A DNA stretch of 64,000 nt from Calliopum simillimum (taxonomy: Eukaryota > Arthropoda > Insecta > Diptera > Lauxaniidae). Positions within the stretch are counted from its first letter, which is position 1; every line of letters starts with the position of its first letter. The stretch lies in the NCBI GenBank assembly GCA_951812925.1, contig OX638372.1, forward strand, positions 7,502,001 to 7,566,000, read 5' to 3'. The notes beneath the pieces are model-generated. The model worked only from the letters and a program-made list of their open reading frames with translations. It was not told the origin of the DNA and did not search any database. The translations under genes and the position numbers were made by a program. Shown piece after piece: positions 1 through 10,700 of this stretch.

Positions 1-585
1 TAGTATAATGAAATTTTTCATATTTTCTGCATACAGATTTCACCTTTAGATATTATTTCGAAAGATCACTTAACCATACAATCAATGAATCTCGAAGCTG
101 AAAATTCCAGTGCATTAGCAACAAAAGCATTCCATGGATTCTAATGTATTTTTAGAATTTATTTGTGTCATATTATTTACATACATATACTATATAATAT
201 AGTGCCTTGTTTCGCCAATATTTGTACCTTTATAATGTACTCGTATATATATTTTTTCTTTTGCTAATAAATAATTGCATGATCAACAAGAATAAAAACT
301 AATTCGTATGAATTAATTTTAATCGAGAATCGTTTCAAACGATATACAGATTCTTCAATTTACTATAGTAAAGCTAGTTACTAGTAAAAGTCCAAGATAC
401 AATTGTGCGAGACGAAATGCAACAGCGTTATTTAACCGTCTCTGTTTCGGTATGCTTCATATTAATTCTATGGTTATGAAATAGACAGAGATGGTTAAAT
501 AACATCGAGTTTTTAAAATGAAAAAATTGAGAGAGCCATAAATTACCAAGTCCGAAAAGCAGTCTTGGTCGAGACGAACATGCTC
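1..585. other. AT-rich non-coding flank with one hairpin
   Basis: No coding potential or known family is visible. The only structure is an imperfect inverted repeat: positions 427-445 (GTTATTTAACCGTCTCTGT) pair with 485-503 with one mismatch across a loop of about 40 bases. It could be a fragment of a small foldback element. Positions 541-575 hold a CAGTCTTGG-type motif resembling the inner hexamers of the hAT MITE at 29637-30079. Confidence 0.5.
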
Positions 586-926
586 ATCCAATTTCCCCAC
601 CCCTTGGGAGTCTTTCCTTCACCTTTCGGAAGCCCCCTAAACGTAAAGGTATGGGATAAAATGTTAAGGGAAAATATTGAAGTAGCCAAATATTGCAGAT
701 TTATTATACATGTCCAAGACTAAGGCTATACCAGTCTTGGCCAAGACTGCAGTCCTGGTCTTTAAATCATATCGGCGTCTAACTAAATTTGCTTATCCAT
801 AAGTGGGGAAACATGTATGATAAACCTCCAATATTTGGCCCATCAATATTTTATCCCATGCCTCTACCGTTTAGGGGGGCTTCCGAAAGGTTATGGAAAA
901 ACTCACAAGGGGTGGGGATATTGGAT
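586..926. repeat. Foldback (long inverted repeat) element
   Basis: The left arm (about 586-713) is the imperfect reverse complement of the right arm (about 811-926). Both arms carry the blocks CCCCACCCCTTG, CTTTCGGAAGCCCCC, ATGGGATAAAAT and ATACATGT in mirrored order. The loop of about 100 bp (714-810) contains CCAAGACTAAGG and CAGTCTTGGCCAAGACTGC, like the inner repeats of the hAT MITE family seen further on. This is a non-autonomous palindromic element; no target duplication is evident, so its superfamily is open. The small ORF across the right arm is chance. Confidence 0.65.
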
Positions 927-971
927 AAAAATATTGGGGAAAGCGGAGTCAATTTCATTTAAAATGTGGTT

Positions 972-1400
972 TGTGCAGGGGAGCCCCTTAAAGGGGTGAA
1001 GAAAGAGGGTAAGACGTTTAGGAAAAATGTTAAGGGAAAAACAAAATAATGCAGATTGGTTTCGTATTCTACTCCACCTGAGGCAACATGGAAGTGGGCG
1101 AAATCCTTTTCATATATATGTAATTTTTGCAGAGGAGTGCTCCAAAGGGGTGATAATAAGGGGTAAGTTTCTTAGATAAGAATGTTCAAGGAAAAAAAAA
1201 AGCAATGAAGGTTGGTCTTATACTTTACCACGCCTGAGACATCTTGGAAGTGGAGGTAGTGAATTTCATAATTTTCATAAAAACGCAATTGTTGCAAAGG
1301 TACCCCTCAATGGGATGGAATCAGGGAGCAGATATATTCAGAGAAAATATTATGTGTGTTGGTCTAACATATTCTGCCTCTAACGTCTACAATTGGGCAG
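972..1400. repeat. Degenerate tandem repeat, about 160-bp unit
   Basis: Three diverged units follow one another (about 972-1127, 1128-1289, 1290-1400). Each begins near GTGCAGGGGAGCCCC or a variant, continues through a purine-rich AAAGGGGTGA stretch, then a GTTGGTCT/TATTCT segment and a GCCTGAGRCATCTTGGAAGTG segment. The units share words with the arm of the preceding foldback (for example ATGTTAAGGGAAAA), so the block probably belongs to the same decayed element. Confidence 0.5.
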
Positions 1401-2935
1401 CTATGGGGCTATAAGTCGATTACACAGTCCTGCGATGAAAAAAAGTATAAGATCAGATCAGGTGATTTTTATAGATTTTTGATCGTTGAATCCGAATATG
1501 ACCTCCAATTTGCTCCATCACGTCGGAGATCCGAGTTATCCTTGATTGATGAGGGTTAAAATTGTCTACAAAACTATTCCTCGTAATATCCTGAATAAGT
1601 TTACTGAACACATGATATACCTCAAATGTAAGGATCATATAGTTATTTGCATCGATTTAACACAAGAATGCGTTATATTTGTTTTTTCATGTACAGTGGA
1701 TTAAAAAACTTCAAAAATCGATTAAAAAAAAATCTGACGTGCTGGAGAAAAACGACGAGACACGGGTATTTTGTTTTAACGCCTACTTTAAGAATTTTTT
1801 GGATTTTCTCATGTGTTTTACAAAAAGTTTCAAATTATCGACGGTTTACTAAAAAAAACCGAAACAAATAGGCAAAAACGCATTTTAGTAATTTATCAAT
1901 GAATTGTATACAACTTTTGCATTTTCCCATCGATTTTTTTAAGTGGTATCTTATTTTCTTCACAAATATATAGTCTATGATACAAAAACAAAAAAAATTA
2001 TAAAAAAGTTATTTCTTCTTGTATAAATCTGCAATTGATTTTGATTTTTTGTTAATTTTTTCGAAAAAAAAAATGTTTTTTTTTAGAAATCAATTTATTT
2101 CGCCGAAACTAACAAACCAACCAAAAAGTGATTTGAATATCATTTGTAAATAATTTAATAACCTTTACTATGACATATAATACGTTTCAATACAAATATT
2201 GGTTCTTGAGATATTTGTATTTAAATGGAACTATCTTTTTTTTTTGGTCCGAAAACCGAAAAAGACCGATATCTCGAAAACGACACGAAATAAAAAAAAA
2301 AAATAATGCGATTTTCGGAATTAGCAGCCCATTTTACATATGAAATGGATAGTGGCATTCACTGGGAGATTTGGCTGTTGCATAGTGTAATTTAAATCAC
2401 AATTTTCGATATCAAAAATTTTTGTATACTCTGACGTTTGTACGGTGTAAGGTACTCGTCGAAACCTTATTATTTGTTTGGTTAATGATGTCCTGGAGAA
2501 TTACTTTTTAAAATATCTTACTAAAATTTCGCGGACAAAATATTTTTTTAACTTAAAATTTGGATTTTACCACACTGTGCAATACAAGGGATGACGAATT
2601 TAAAGGATTTCTTTAAAACTCATAAGGAAAAATTAACTTTGAGCTACAGGCGATAAAGATTAGATATACTTTTGACAAACATTTACAAAACGTTTGGTTA
2701 GGAGAACATGTGATGTGGTTCCTGGAACCAAGAATAGTACAGCAATTTATTAAAAAATGGAGCAAGCAATATACACACATATGTATATCCATAATACAGT
2801 AATTTGCCGTTATTGCTGTAGCAACCCTGTTTCTCCAAATCTCAGAGAAAGGGAGAGAGAGAGCGAGAAATATTTAATAAATTGAAACCTGCACTATCTA
2901 TGTATATCGTTGCCAACTTAACCAAACAAAAATCT
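1401..2935. other. AT-rich intergenic DNA, nothing recognised
   Basis: Both strands are full of stops and homopolymer A/T runs. A short GA-rich tract (GAGAAAGGGAGAGAGAGAGC, near 2845-2866) lies upstream of the BTB gene and could be a GAGA-factor type element, but that is only suggestive. Confidence 0.4.
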
Positions 2936-3550
2936 TATACCGTTATATACCGTAAATAAAAGGAAACGTCAAAATCATCCCACCCAGCAGCTGGAGAAAG
3001 AAAAAGAAAATCAACTTGCCATAAAATGTTAAGTGAAAAATTGAAAAAGTGAAATCCAGCAGTGAAAATAAGGAAAAAAATAAATTTTTCATTTAAAATT
3101 TTGGCAATTTTGTAAATAAATAGAAATTAAATTGCGCTAGAGTGTAGAAAAAAGTGAATTTCGAATTAAAAAGATGTAAAAAATGTTTAAATTAGAATTG
3201 TGAATTTATGATATACATAGAGGAATACGAGTAGCAAGGATATTTTTTTTTTCACTTGTGAAAAAAAGGAAGCATACAACACGGACGGACAGCAATAAAA
3301 AATGTGATATTTTTTATATGATTCGCGCTATAAAAATTCAAAGCAATTTAAGAAAAAAAAAAATATAAAATAAAAATTAAAAATGTTGCAAAAATTCTTA
3401 AAATAAAATATATAAATAATTTTCACAAAAGCTTAGAAGCTGTCCTCAGAAAATTCAGCTCCAACCTTAAATATGTTACTTTAATATTATGGTAATATTT
3501 TGTTGAAACTTTCGAAGATTTTCTTCGTCGCCCGAGTCACTGTTATCAGC
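2936..3550 (+). promoter_or_regulatory. Probable 5' UTR / promoter-proximal region of the double-BTB gene
   Basis: This stretch lies directly upstream of the ATG at 3551. It is rich in A with repeated GTGAAA/GTGAAAT words, typical of fly 5' leaders. The start context is CAGC-ATG-G, with A at -3 and G at +4. No convincing TATA box or initiator fixes the transcription start, and an upstream leader intron cannot be excluded. The extent given is therefore only a guess. Confidence 0.35.
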
Positions 3551-4709
3551 ATGGCCGTGGATCATACTTTCCTTGGCACCTGGGAGGTAAGTTATATTTT
3601 TATTTTACTAAATAATTAAATAAATACGAAAAATCAATAAGTTCCAAAAACGTGTATTATGTTGAAACTTATTATTCATTTTGACCATGCATGATTGTAG
3701 ACCTAAAGACTGAGAGCTGTTGAAATTGTTTAATAATATCTTCAGAGACATATCACCATATTATCGGTTATTTTTCATGATCCGAGCGTTCAAATATTAA
3801 AAAAAAAAGTTTTAATCGTGTTAACTTAAAGATTATACACTAAAAAAATCAAAAAATTTATAAAAAGTGAAAAAAGTTGTAAAATAAGGTACATTTTCTT
3901 ATTGAAAGGCCTTTTTCAGATTTGACCATGCTGTTTTGAAAATCAAATATACAGATATGTTCCGAAATTCGTGTAGTTTCAATTATGTACTTACTTCTCA
4001 TTTAAGAGACTTTTTGATGAAAACGGTGACTATGATAAAAAGTTTTAGAATCTCTTTTGTGAAGAATTACAGGTTCTACAAATTATATTGATTTTCGTTA
4101 ACGAAAAAGTAACCATTCAGGAAATATTCGATAAAATCAAATTTTTCGCCATTTTGCGGTTTTTTCGAATATATCCTTAACGTTTACTTTTTCGTAAATA
4201 CAAATCAATATTATTTATATAACCTGTAATTCCACACAAATTATTTTCTGACACTTTTTATCATGTGATTCACCATTTTCATCAAAATGTCTCCTTAATG
4301 AAAAGTAATTGAAAGCACATGGATTACGGCAAAGGCTTGATAGTCGTATTTTTGTTCGGAACTTGTGTCTATAATTCTATTTTTGTTTAATTTTAGATCG
4401 CACGCTGCACCTTTGAAGGCAAAGCGGAAATCTCTGGTTTGGAAGGGTAAATTACGATCGTATATTGGAAAATATTGACTAAAATCTAATTTCTTTTAAC
4501 GGTTTTCCTTTAGCATTAAATTCCGCTTAGATGACACCAGTGACATTACTTGGTATAATGATTTAGTTAGTCCACTTCCTGAATCTAAAGACTGCGATAC
4601 TTGCTGCGATTCAGCGAGTGTCTTATTTAGTTGCGAAACTTTTGATGTGAATGAATCTAATCCCCGTTTGATATTTGGAGCCTTCGCTGGACATAGTATA
4701 GAATTTAAG
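3551..4709 (+). CDS. Exons 1-3: conserved N-terminal part of the double-BTB protein
   Basis: Exon 1 (3551-3586) encodes 12 residues ending at GAG before donor GTAAGT. Exon 2 (4397-4446) follows a TTTTAG acceptor and ends in phase 2. Exon 3 (4514-4709) ends before GTAAGT. Together they give 94 residues including IARCTFEGKAEISGLEG and FRLDDTSDITWYNDL, then a Cys-rich stretch (CDTCCD). The segment looks like a small globular domain of unknown family; no signal peptide or membrane segment is seen. Intron 1 is about 810 bp and carries a MITE; intron 2 is only 67 bp. Confidence 0.8.
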
Positions 4710-7700
4710 GTAAGTATGTATTCTTAAGAAACTGGAAAATATAAAGTTGTACACGCAAATCATACGTCATACGTTCAAACCTGCATATCGATACCTCCAT
4801 TTTTTCAATTGGTGGGAAATGCAAAAAGAAGATTTCAAACAGTGGTTATTTAGAATTGGCTGCTATTTTGATATAACGATACATGCAATAATTTTACCCA
4901 TGGTGTATTTTAACACAATATAATGTTTTTAACCAATTTGATTAATTTCTAACGAAATCCCAGCCAATTTATAGTATGCCATTACTTTTGCTCTTGTAAA
5001 GAATTGCACTATTCTTAAAATAAACGACACATTAATTTTTTGATTTTTTTCCACTAAAATGTCGTAAAAAAGTCATGAAACGCGTAGAAAACACGAACAA
5101 AACTAATTTCTGTTTAATTTTTGGTTCCGACATATTCCGACGTACAAGAGGTGACCCTTGGGTGCAATAAAATTTGTTCACTTAAGTGTCCCAAAAAGTC
5201 TTGAAACGCGAAGAAAACACGAAAAAACGAAAAAAAATTTTTTTAATATGTGACTTATTTGAATATTCAGTTGAGATAAGGCAGTAGCGCTCTTCAAAAA
5301 ATTACAGTTTGGAGATAGGATTTATCTTAATTATCAAATTTTTTGGTATTTTATTGGTATTTTGACGTCACACAGTTTTCTACTCGGTAAAGAAGTTTAC
5401 AAGGATACCATAACTGCAAAAATCTCAAAATCGCAAAAAGTGTAGATAGAACTATAGCGCTCTTAGGTATCGATATATCGATATATCCATCATGCAAGGC
5501 AACAGACACAAATGTCCATCTTTTATCCGTAAAATTTTCAGTTAAAAAAAAATGTTGCATACCGTTAGGCTGAAGACGAATACAATAAAATTATTGCAGT
5601 TCTTAGGCTTAAATCTTAACAGTGGTGGCAGTAAATTATTAAATGAATAAGAAATGGTCATTAAAGTTAAATTATAACTTTCGGCTTCGATATAAGTTCG
5701 GTAGGCTATGTATGATATTGGATATATAAATATAATCTAATATTTTCTATCGATGTCTCATACGAAAATTCGGATGAACTTACTAGGTCGTCGTTGATGT
5801 TTGCGGCGAAAAGTTTGACAGTTCACCCTGTTTTGGACAAAAAACTAGAGTGTTTCATTATATGCAACAAAAAGTAGAATTTTTCGAGATTTTGTGTCGA
5901 AAATTAGGATATCTTAGCATTTGTGACGAAAACTAGGACGTTTTGATGTCTCTTACGAGAAGTGGGATAATTTATTATGTATTCATTCAGTATGAAATAT
6001 CCTACTTTTCGCTAAAATGTATGAAATATCCTACTTTTGTTTTATGGTTCTTACCGAAAGAGTTTAGAGTTCTGCTTATAAAACTACTACTATATGAATT
6101 CCCGTGTGATTCATGGAGTGAAATTTCCTGCACTGACCCAAAATGGGCATAAGTTGATGAATAAGAAAAGTTGTTTCCTGTGGCCATCGATTTAATTTTT
6201 AGCTTAAATTACTACCAGAAAATACCAGAACATCTTTAATAAGTATTGGTTTTTAAGAAAAATGTTTTAAGTTAGAGAAACCCTTAATAAAACTGAATTA
6301 TTTTTTAATATCAACAGACAAACACGTTAACACCGACTGATACATTAGTTTTGGAATGCGAGAATTGGTATGCATTGGAATGCAAACGCCTCAAGGAAGG
6401 TCAAGCAGCTGGCCAGGAAAAGGAATTTTCTTTATCCGAGGCATTAATTGAATCTTATTTCACTGATGTCATTATAAAGAGTTCCAATGGATTAGATGTA
6501 TGTATAGCGCTCTTTATATACCTATAACCTGGTAATTTACATATATATTTTCCATTTAGTATCATGCACACTCTTCCGTATTACGTCTGAATGGTTTTGA
6601 TTGTAGCATGTGCGCCCAGACGCATACGACAATTCTTACGCCAGTTTCCAGTTGCAAAACGCATGATATTTTCCAGCAGCAGCAATTGACAAAAAAATTT
6701 TATGAAAATACCAGCGGTTCAAGCACACCGAATCCAATTAAAATTTCTGTAACGTTGCCGATAACAACTGGTGGCGTCAGTGGCGGTAGCGGACATATCA
6801 GCATCACAACCACTAACAGTAGCAATAGCAGTGAGGAGCATCAAAAGTCCTTGCCACGTTTAAATTTATCGCCAATTTACTTACAACCACCAATGGAGTA
6901 TCCAACAATTGGTGGTGGTGGTGGTGGCTTAGGAGCACATCGTACGCATCAATTATCCAGTTCCTTTAACTGCCTTTCAACAACAACAGCAATACAATTT
7001 GGCAGTAACAATGATAACAATACATTGCTTATCGGTGGCGGCGGTGGTGGTAGCAATATGCGGCGTTTTCCACCAACTTCCAGTTCAGATTCACATTTGG
7101 AAACTCAATCACATTGCAAAAATATTTTCAACTTTTGTCAGGATTTAATGTTGAATCCAATTGAGCCGACAACAATTTGTAACACACGACGACCACCACT
7201 TTCACCATATCGTGCACGTAGTCCATCACCATTTCCCAGTTCAATGGATACACCGCCATCTTCACCGCTAACACCAGTAGGTGTGCTCTATAATTTGCCC
7301 TCATTTCTGTTGACACCCATATTACATTGGTTATATACGGAATCGTTGATGCCGGATATGGAAGAGGATGTTTGTGAAAAACTTATCAATTTTGCTGAAA
7401 CGCAACCTTCGTTAACGAAATTGGTTGAGCCGACGAAAAAATATTTGAAGTTGATAACATTAAAGAAATGTAAGTGGTCCTATTTTTGGAAATAAGTTTT
7501 CGATTTGTTAATGTTTATTGTGTTTTTTCGTATTTCCAGATGTTGTAAATTTAATAATGGATCTACATAGCATACTAAATCGTACTATACAGACGATTAA
7601 TCCTGTTACAATATCACGACAGCCAACGCTATTGTATGCAACATATCAGGATTGCCTACGGGACTGTGCAATTGGTGAGTGTAGTGCATGGAGTTAAGAT

Positions 7701-10700
7701 GGAGTCATATTGTTATGATATTTAGTTTTTAAATTATCACTTTTTGTACATACTTTAATGCGAAAACAATTTTTAATCACTTAAATAGTCAACCCTCCAA
7801 CCTTATTGCATTGCAATAAAACGAAACAGTAAAATTTTAATTATTGTTTTTTTCAAAATTTAATCGCGTTTTAGCATTTATAAAACAAAGAAAACTGATC
7901 CATTTGCAGCTGATAATTGGAAATTTCAAGTGAAGTCAGGATTTTTTCTTTATCTAGGCAGCTCTTAGCAAGATTTTGTAGCTGACAAAATCTTATATCA
8001 CTGCGCTTTCTAGTTCCCAAGACAAAAGACATTACAGAACATGATATTTTATTATTCATTCACGCTTCAAATTTCCCGTTAAAAAATTCGCGGATAAATT
8101 CTTTCAACAAATGTGAAAGTGTTTACTTTCCAGTGAATTTTACTCTACCAGAAAATATTTTTTTTTGAGATACCAAGGAACCTGTGAAAAAATTTTCGAG
8201 AATGTTTATTCATGATAAGGCCCTTGATATTTTGCCATCTTCTTACAGATATTTTCACCACATGGAAAATTCATCTTATGTATGTATGTATTCTCCTTTA
8301 ACTCCTAGGAGGAGCATAGGCCCAATATGAAATCTCTCCATTTGTCACGATCCCTTGCGATGACTTTGATCTCTTGCCACGATTTTCCCGATTCTTGGAT
8401 CTCCTTTTCCAACGACCTTTTCCAGTTGGTTTTGGGTCTACCACGTCCTCTACTGCCTTGTGGATTCCACTCAAGAGCCTGGCGACAAACTTCGCTGTGT
8501 GGTTTCCGGAGAGTGTGACCAATCCATCCCCATTTGCGCAGCTTGATCTCGTTTGCTATAGCCTTCTGTTTGCATTTTTGATGTAGCTCGGCATTTGATA
8601 TAGTGCGAGGCCACCAAACCTTTAGTATACGCCTTAAGCATTTGTTGACGAATACTTGCAGCTTGTTCGTTAGTTGTTCAGTAACAAGCCATGTTTCGCA
8701 CCCATATAACAAAACCGATTTCACATTCGAATCAAAAATGCGCACTCTCGTTTTGGTGGATATAACGGATGAATACCATATTTTGTTCAGTTGAGCAAAC
8801 GCGCCTTTTGCTTTTGCTATTCTTGAGTTGATATCCTCTTTTGCTCCACCATCCATGGAGATAATGCTGCCTAAATACGTGAAGCTATCGACGTTTTCGA
8901 TGTCATCACTGCCAGCTTTAAACGTGATGTCATTGCTTGCGTTTAGCTTCATGCTTTTAGTCTTGGATACGTTGATTTTTAGGCCGGCCTTTTGTGATTC
9001 CAAGACAAGGTCTTCAATTTTGCTTTGCATATCTGAATGTTTGGGGTAAAAATTCACCTTATACTTTGTGTAAAATCTTACCTAAACATCGCGAAAACAT
9101 TTAAACGTCAATTTTACGGAATACATATTGCACAGCAGAATTTTCGCAACGATTCTAGTAGTTTTTATCACATTGCTCTAGAAACGACACGAACCTTTTG
9201 CATTAGTTGTAACTTTTTAGACTTTCACCACAGTAGTGGCCATAAAAGTTATTCTTTTTGTTAGTTTTAAATTAAGAAATTAATTTTAATTTTTCTTTTC
9301 AGGATGTGCCAAAGTATTGCAATTTTGCAATATCTTCATTAAGGACGCTGCAGATATAACGCGTTATCAAAAAAATGAAATAATCAAATATGTGCGCACG
9401 CGTATACCACTTTTTATGACACAAATTCATCAGCTCTTAAAAAATATTTTAAATGTCTTCACAAGCCTTACCGAAGAAGAAAAGGTGGAGTTAGTGAATT
9501 ATTTAGTACCTGAGGTAAGTTGGCTTAAAAACTTTTTTTAAACGGTGATTGAGAACATTATGATAAAAATTATTTTACTTTTTCTATAGATCGAATCGAC
9601 ATTATTAATATTAACAAGTGTGATAGAGGAAATCAAAAACTCTTTAGAAAAAATGTGTAAAGTAAGTGTGAATTATAAACAGATCAAGTATAAGTGAAAC
9701 TCAATCTTTTTCCTTGCATCTCCAGGACTTAAAATGCTCACATCTAGATTTATCAATGAAACAAGAAGCAGACGATGCAGCAGTTTTTCAATTTAAAAGT
9801 AGCACTTTCATCACACCCAATCCTCTGGATGAAACTAGTATTAGTATTTTTGGGCAACCGCCGTTATCGCCACGTCCACGTCGGCCACCACATGTGGCAT
9901 TGACGTTGTATGATAATCCAACGGATAAACAGCGTTTAATGTCAACAGAGAATGATTTGAAATTTGTGCTTTATATGTATGAGGTTCGTAAAATGCGCGA
10001 TATCTATGGACGTATATCGGCGGCATTAGATATTATTAGAGATAAAAAGTAAGTGTGTCAAATATATTGTGTGTAATCGAAATTATGGTGTTTCTTTAAC
10101 AGAACCACATTTTGCGATATGGACTTTCTGAGCAAACGTAGCACTATACATCAAAATTTAGAACAACTTATTGTAGATATTCCAACGTATATACTTATTA
10201 TTGAAAACTTATCGGATCGTTTAGATGAGAAATTGGGTTGGAAAGAATTTAAATTTTGTTTTAAATTGGCCACCAGTCAAGTTGTAAGTAGTAATACATA
10301 GTATGATTTAAAATTCGACAAAAGTAATGTCATAATGTGTATGTGCCATAATTTTTTGGTATTGGCTTCGAATGCCATTGTGCTTTAAAATTTGTATTGT
10401 AGATAAATAGAGAATTTATAGACTAAGTACTAGTCAAAAGACGAACAATTGGAGCTAAAGATTTTCCGAGCAATAACTTAAAATGCTCTAAAACGAGCAC
10501 AAATCGTCGGGTTAAAACTACAACTAGACATCTACATATATTGATGTTTTGAGTTAAGTATACAGTAACATGAAGAAAAAACGGTTCTATGCCCTAGTCT
10601 AGTCGACTTTTTGAAATGTAGTCCCCATTCAATTTTATATAAAAAATAAAAAGCAGAAAACTGCAAATTCCCATACAAAAAACGAATTTCAAAAAACTTC

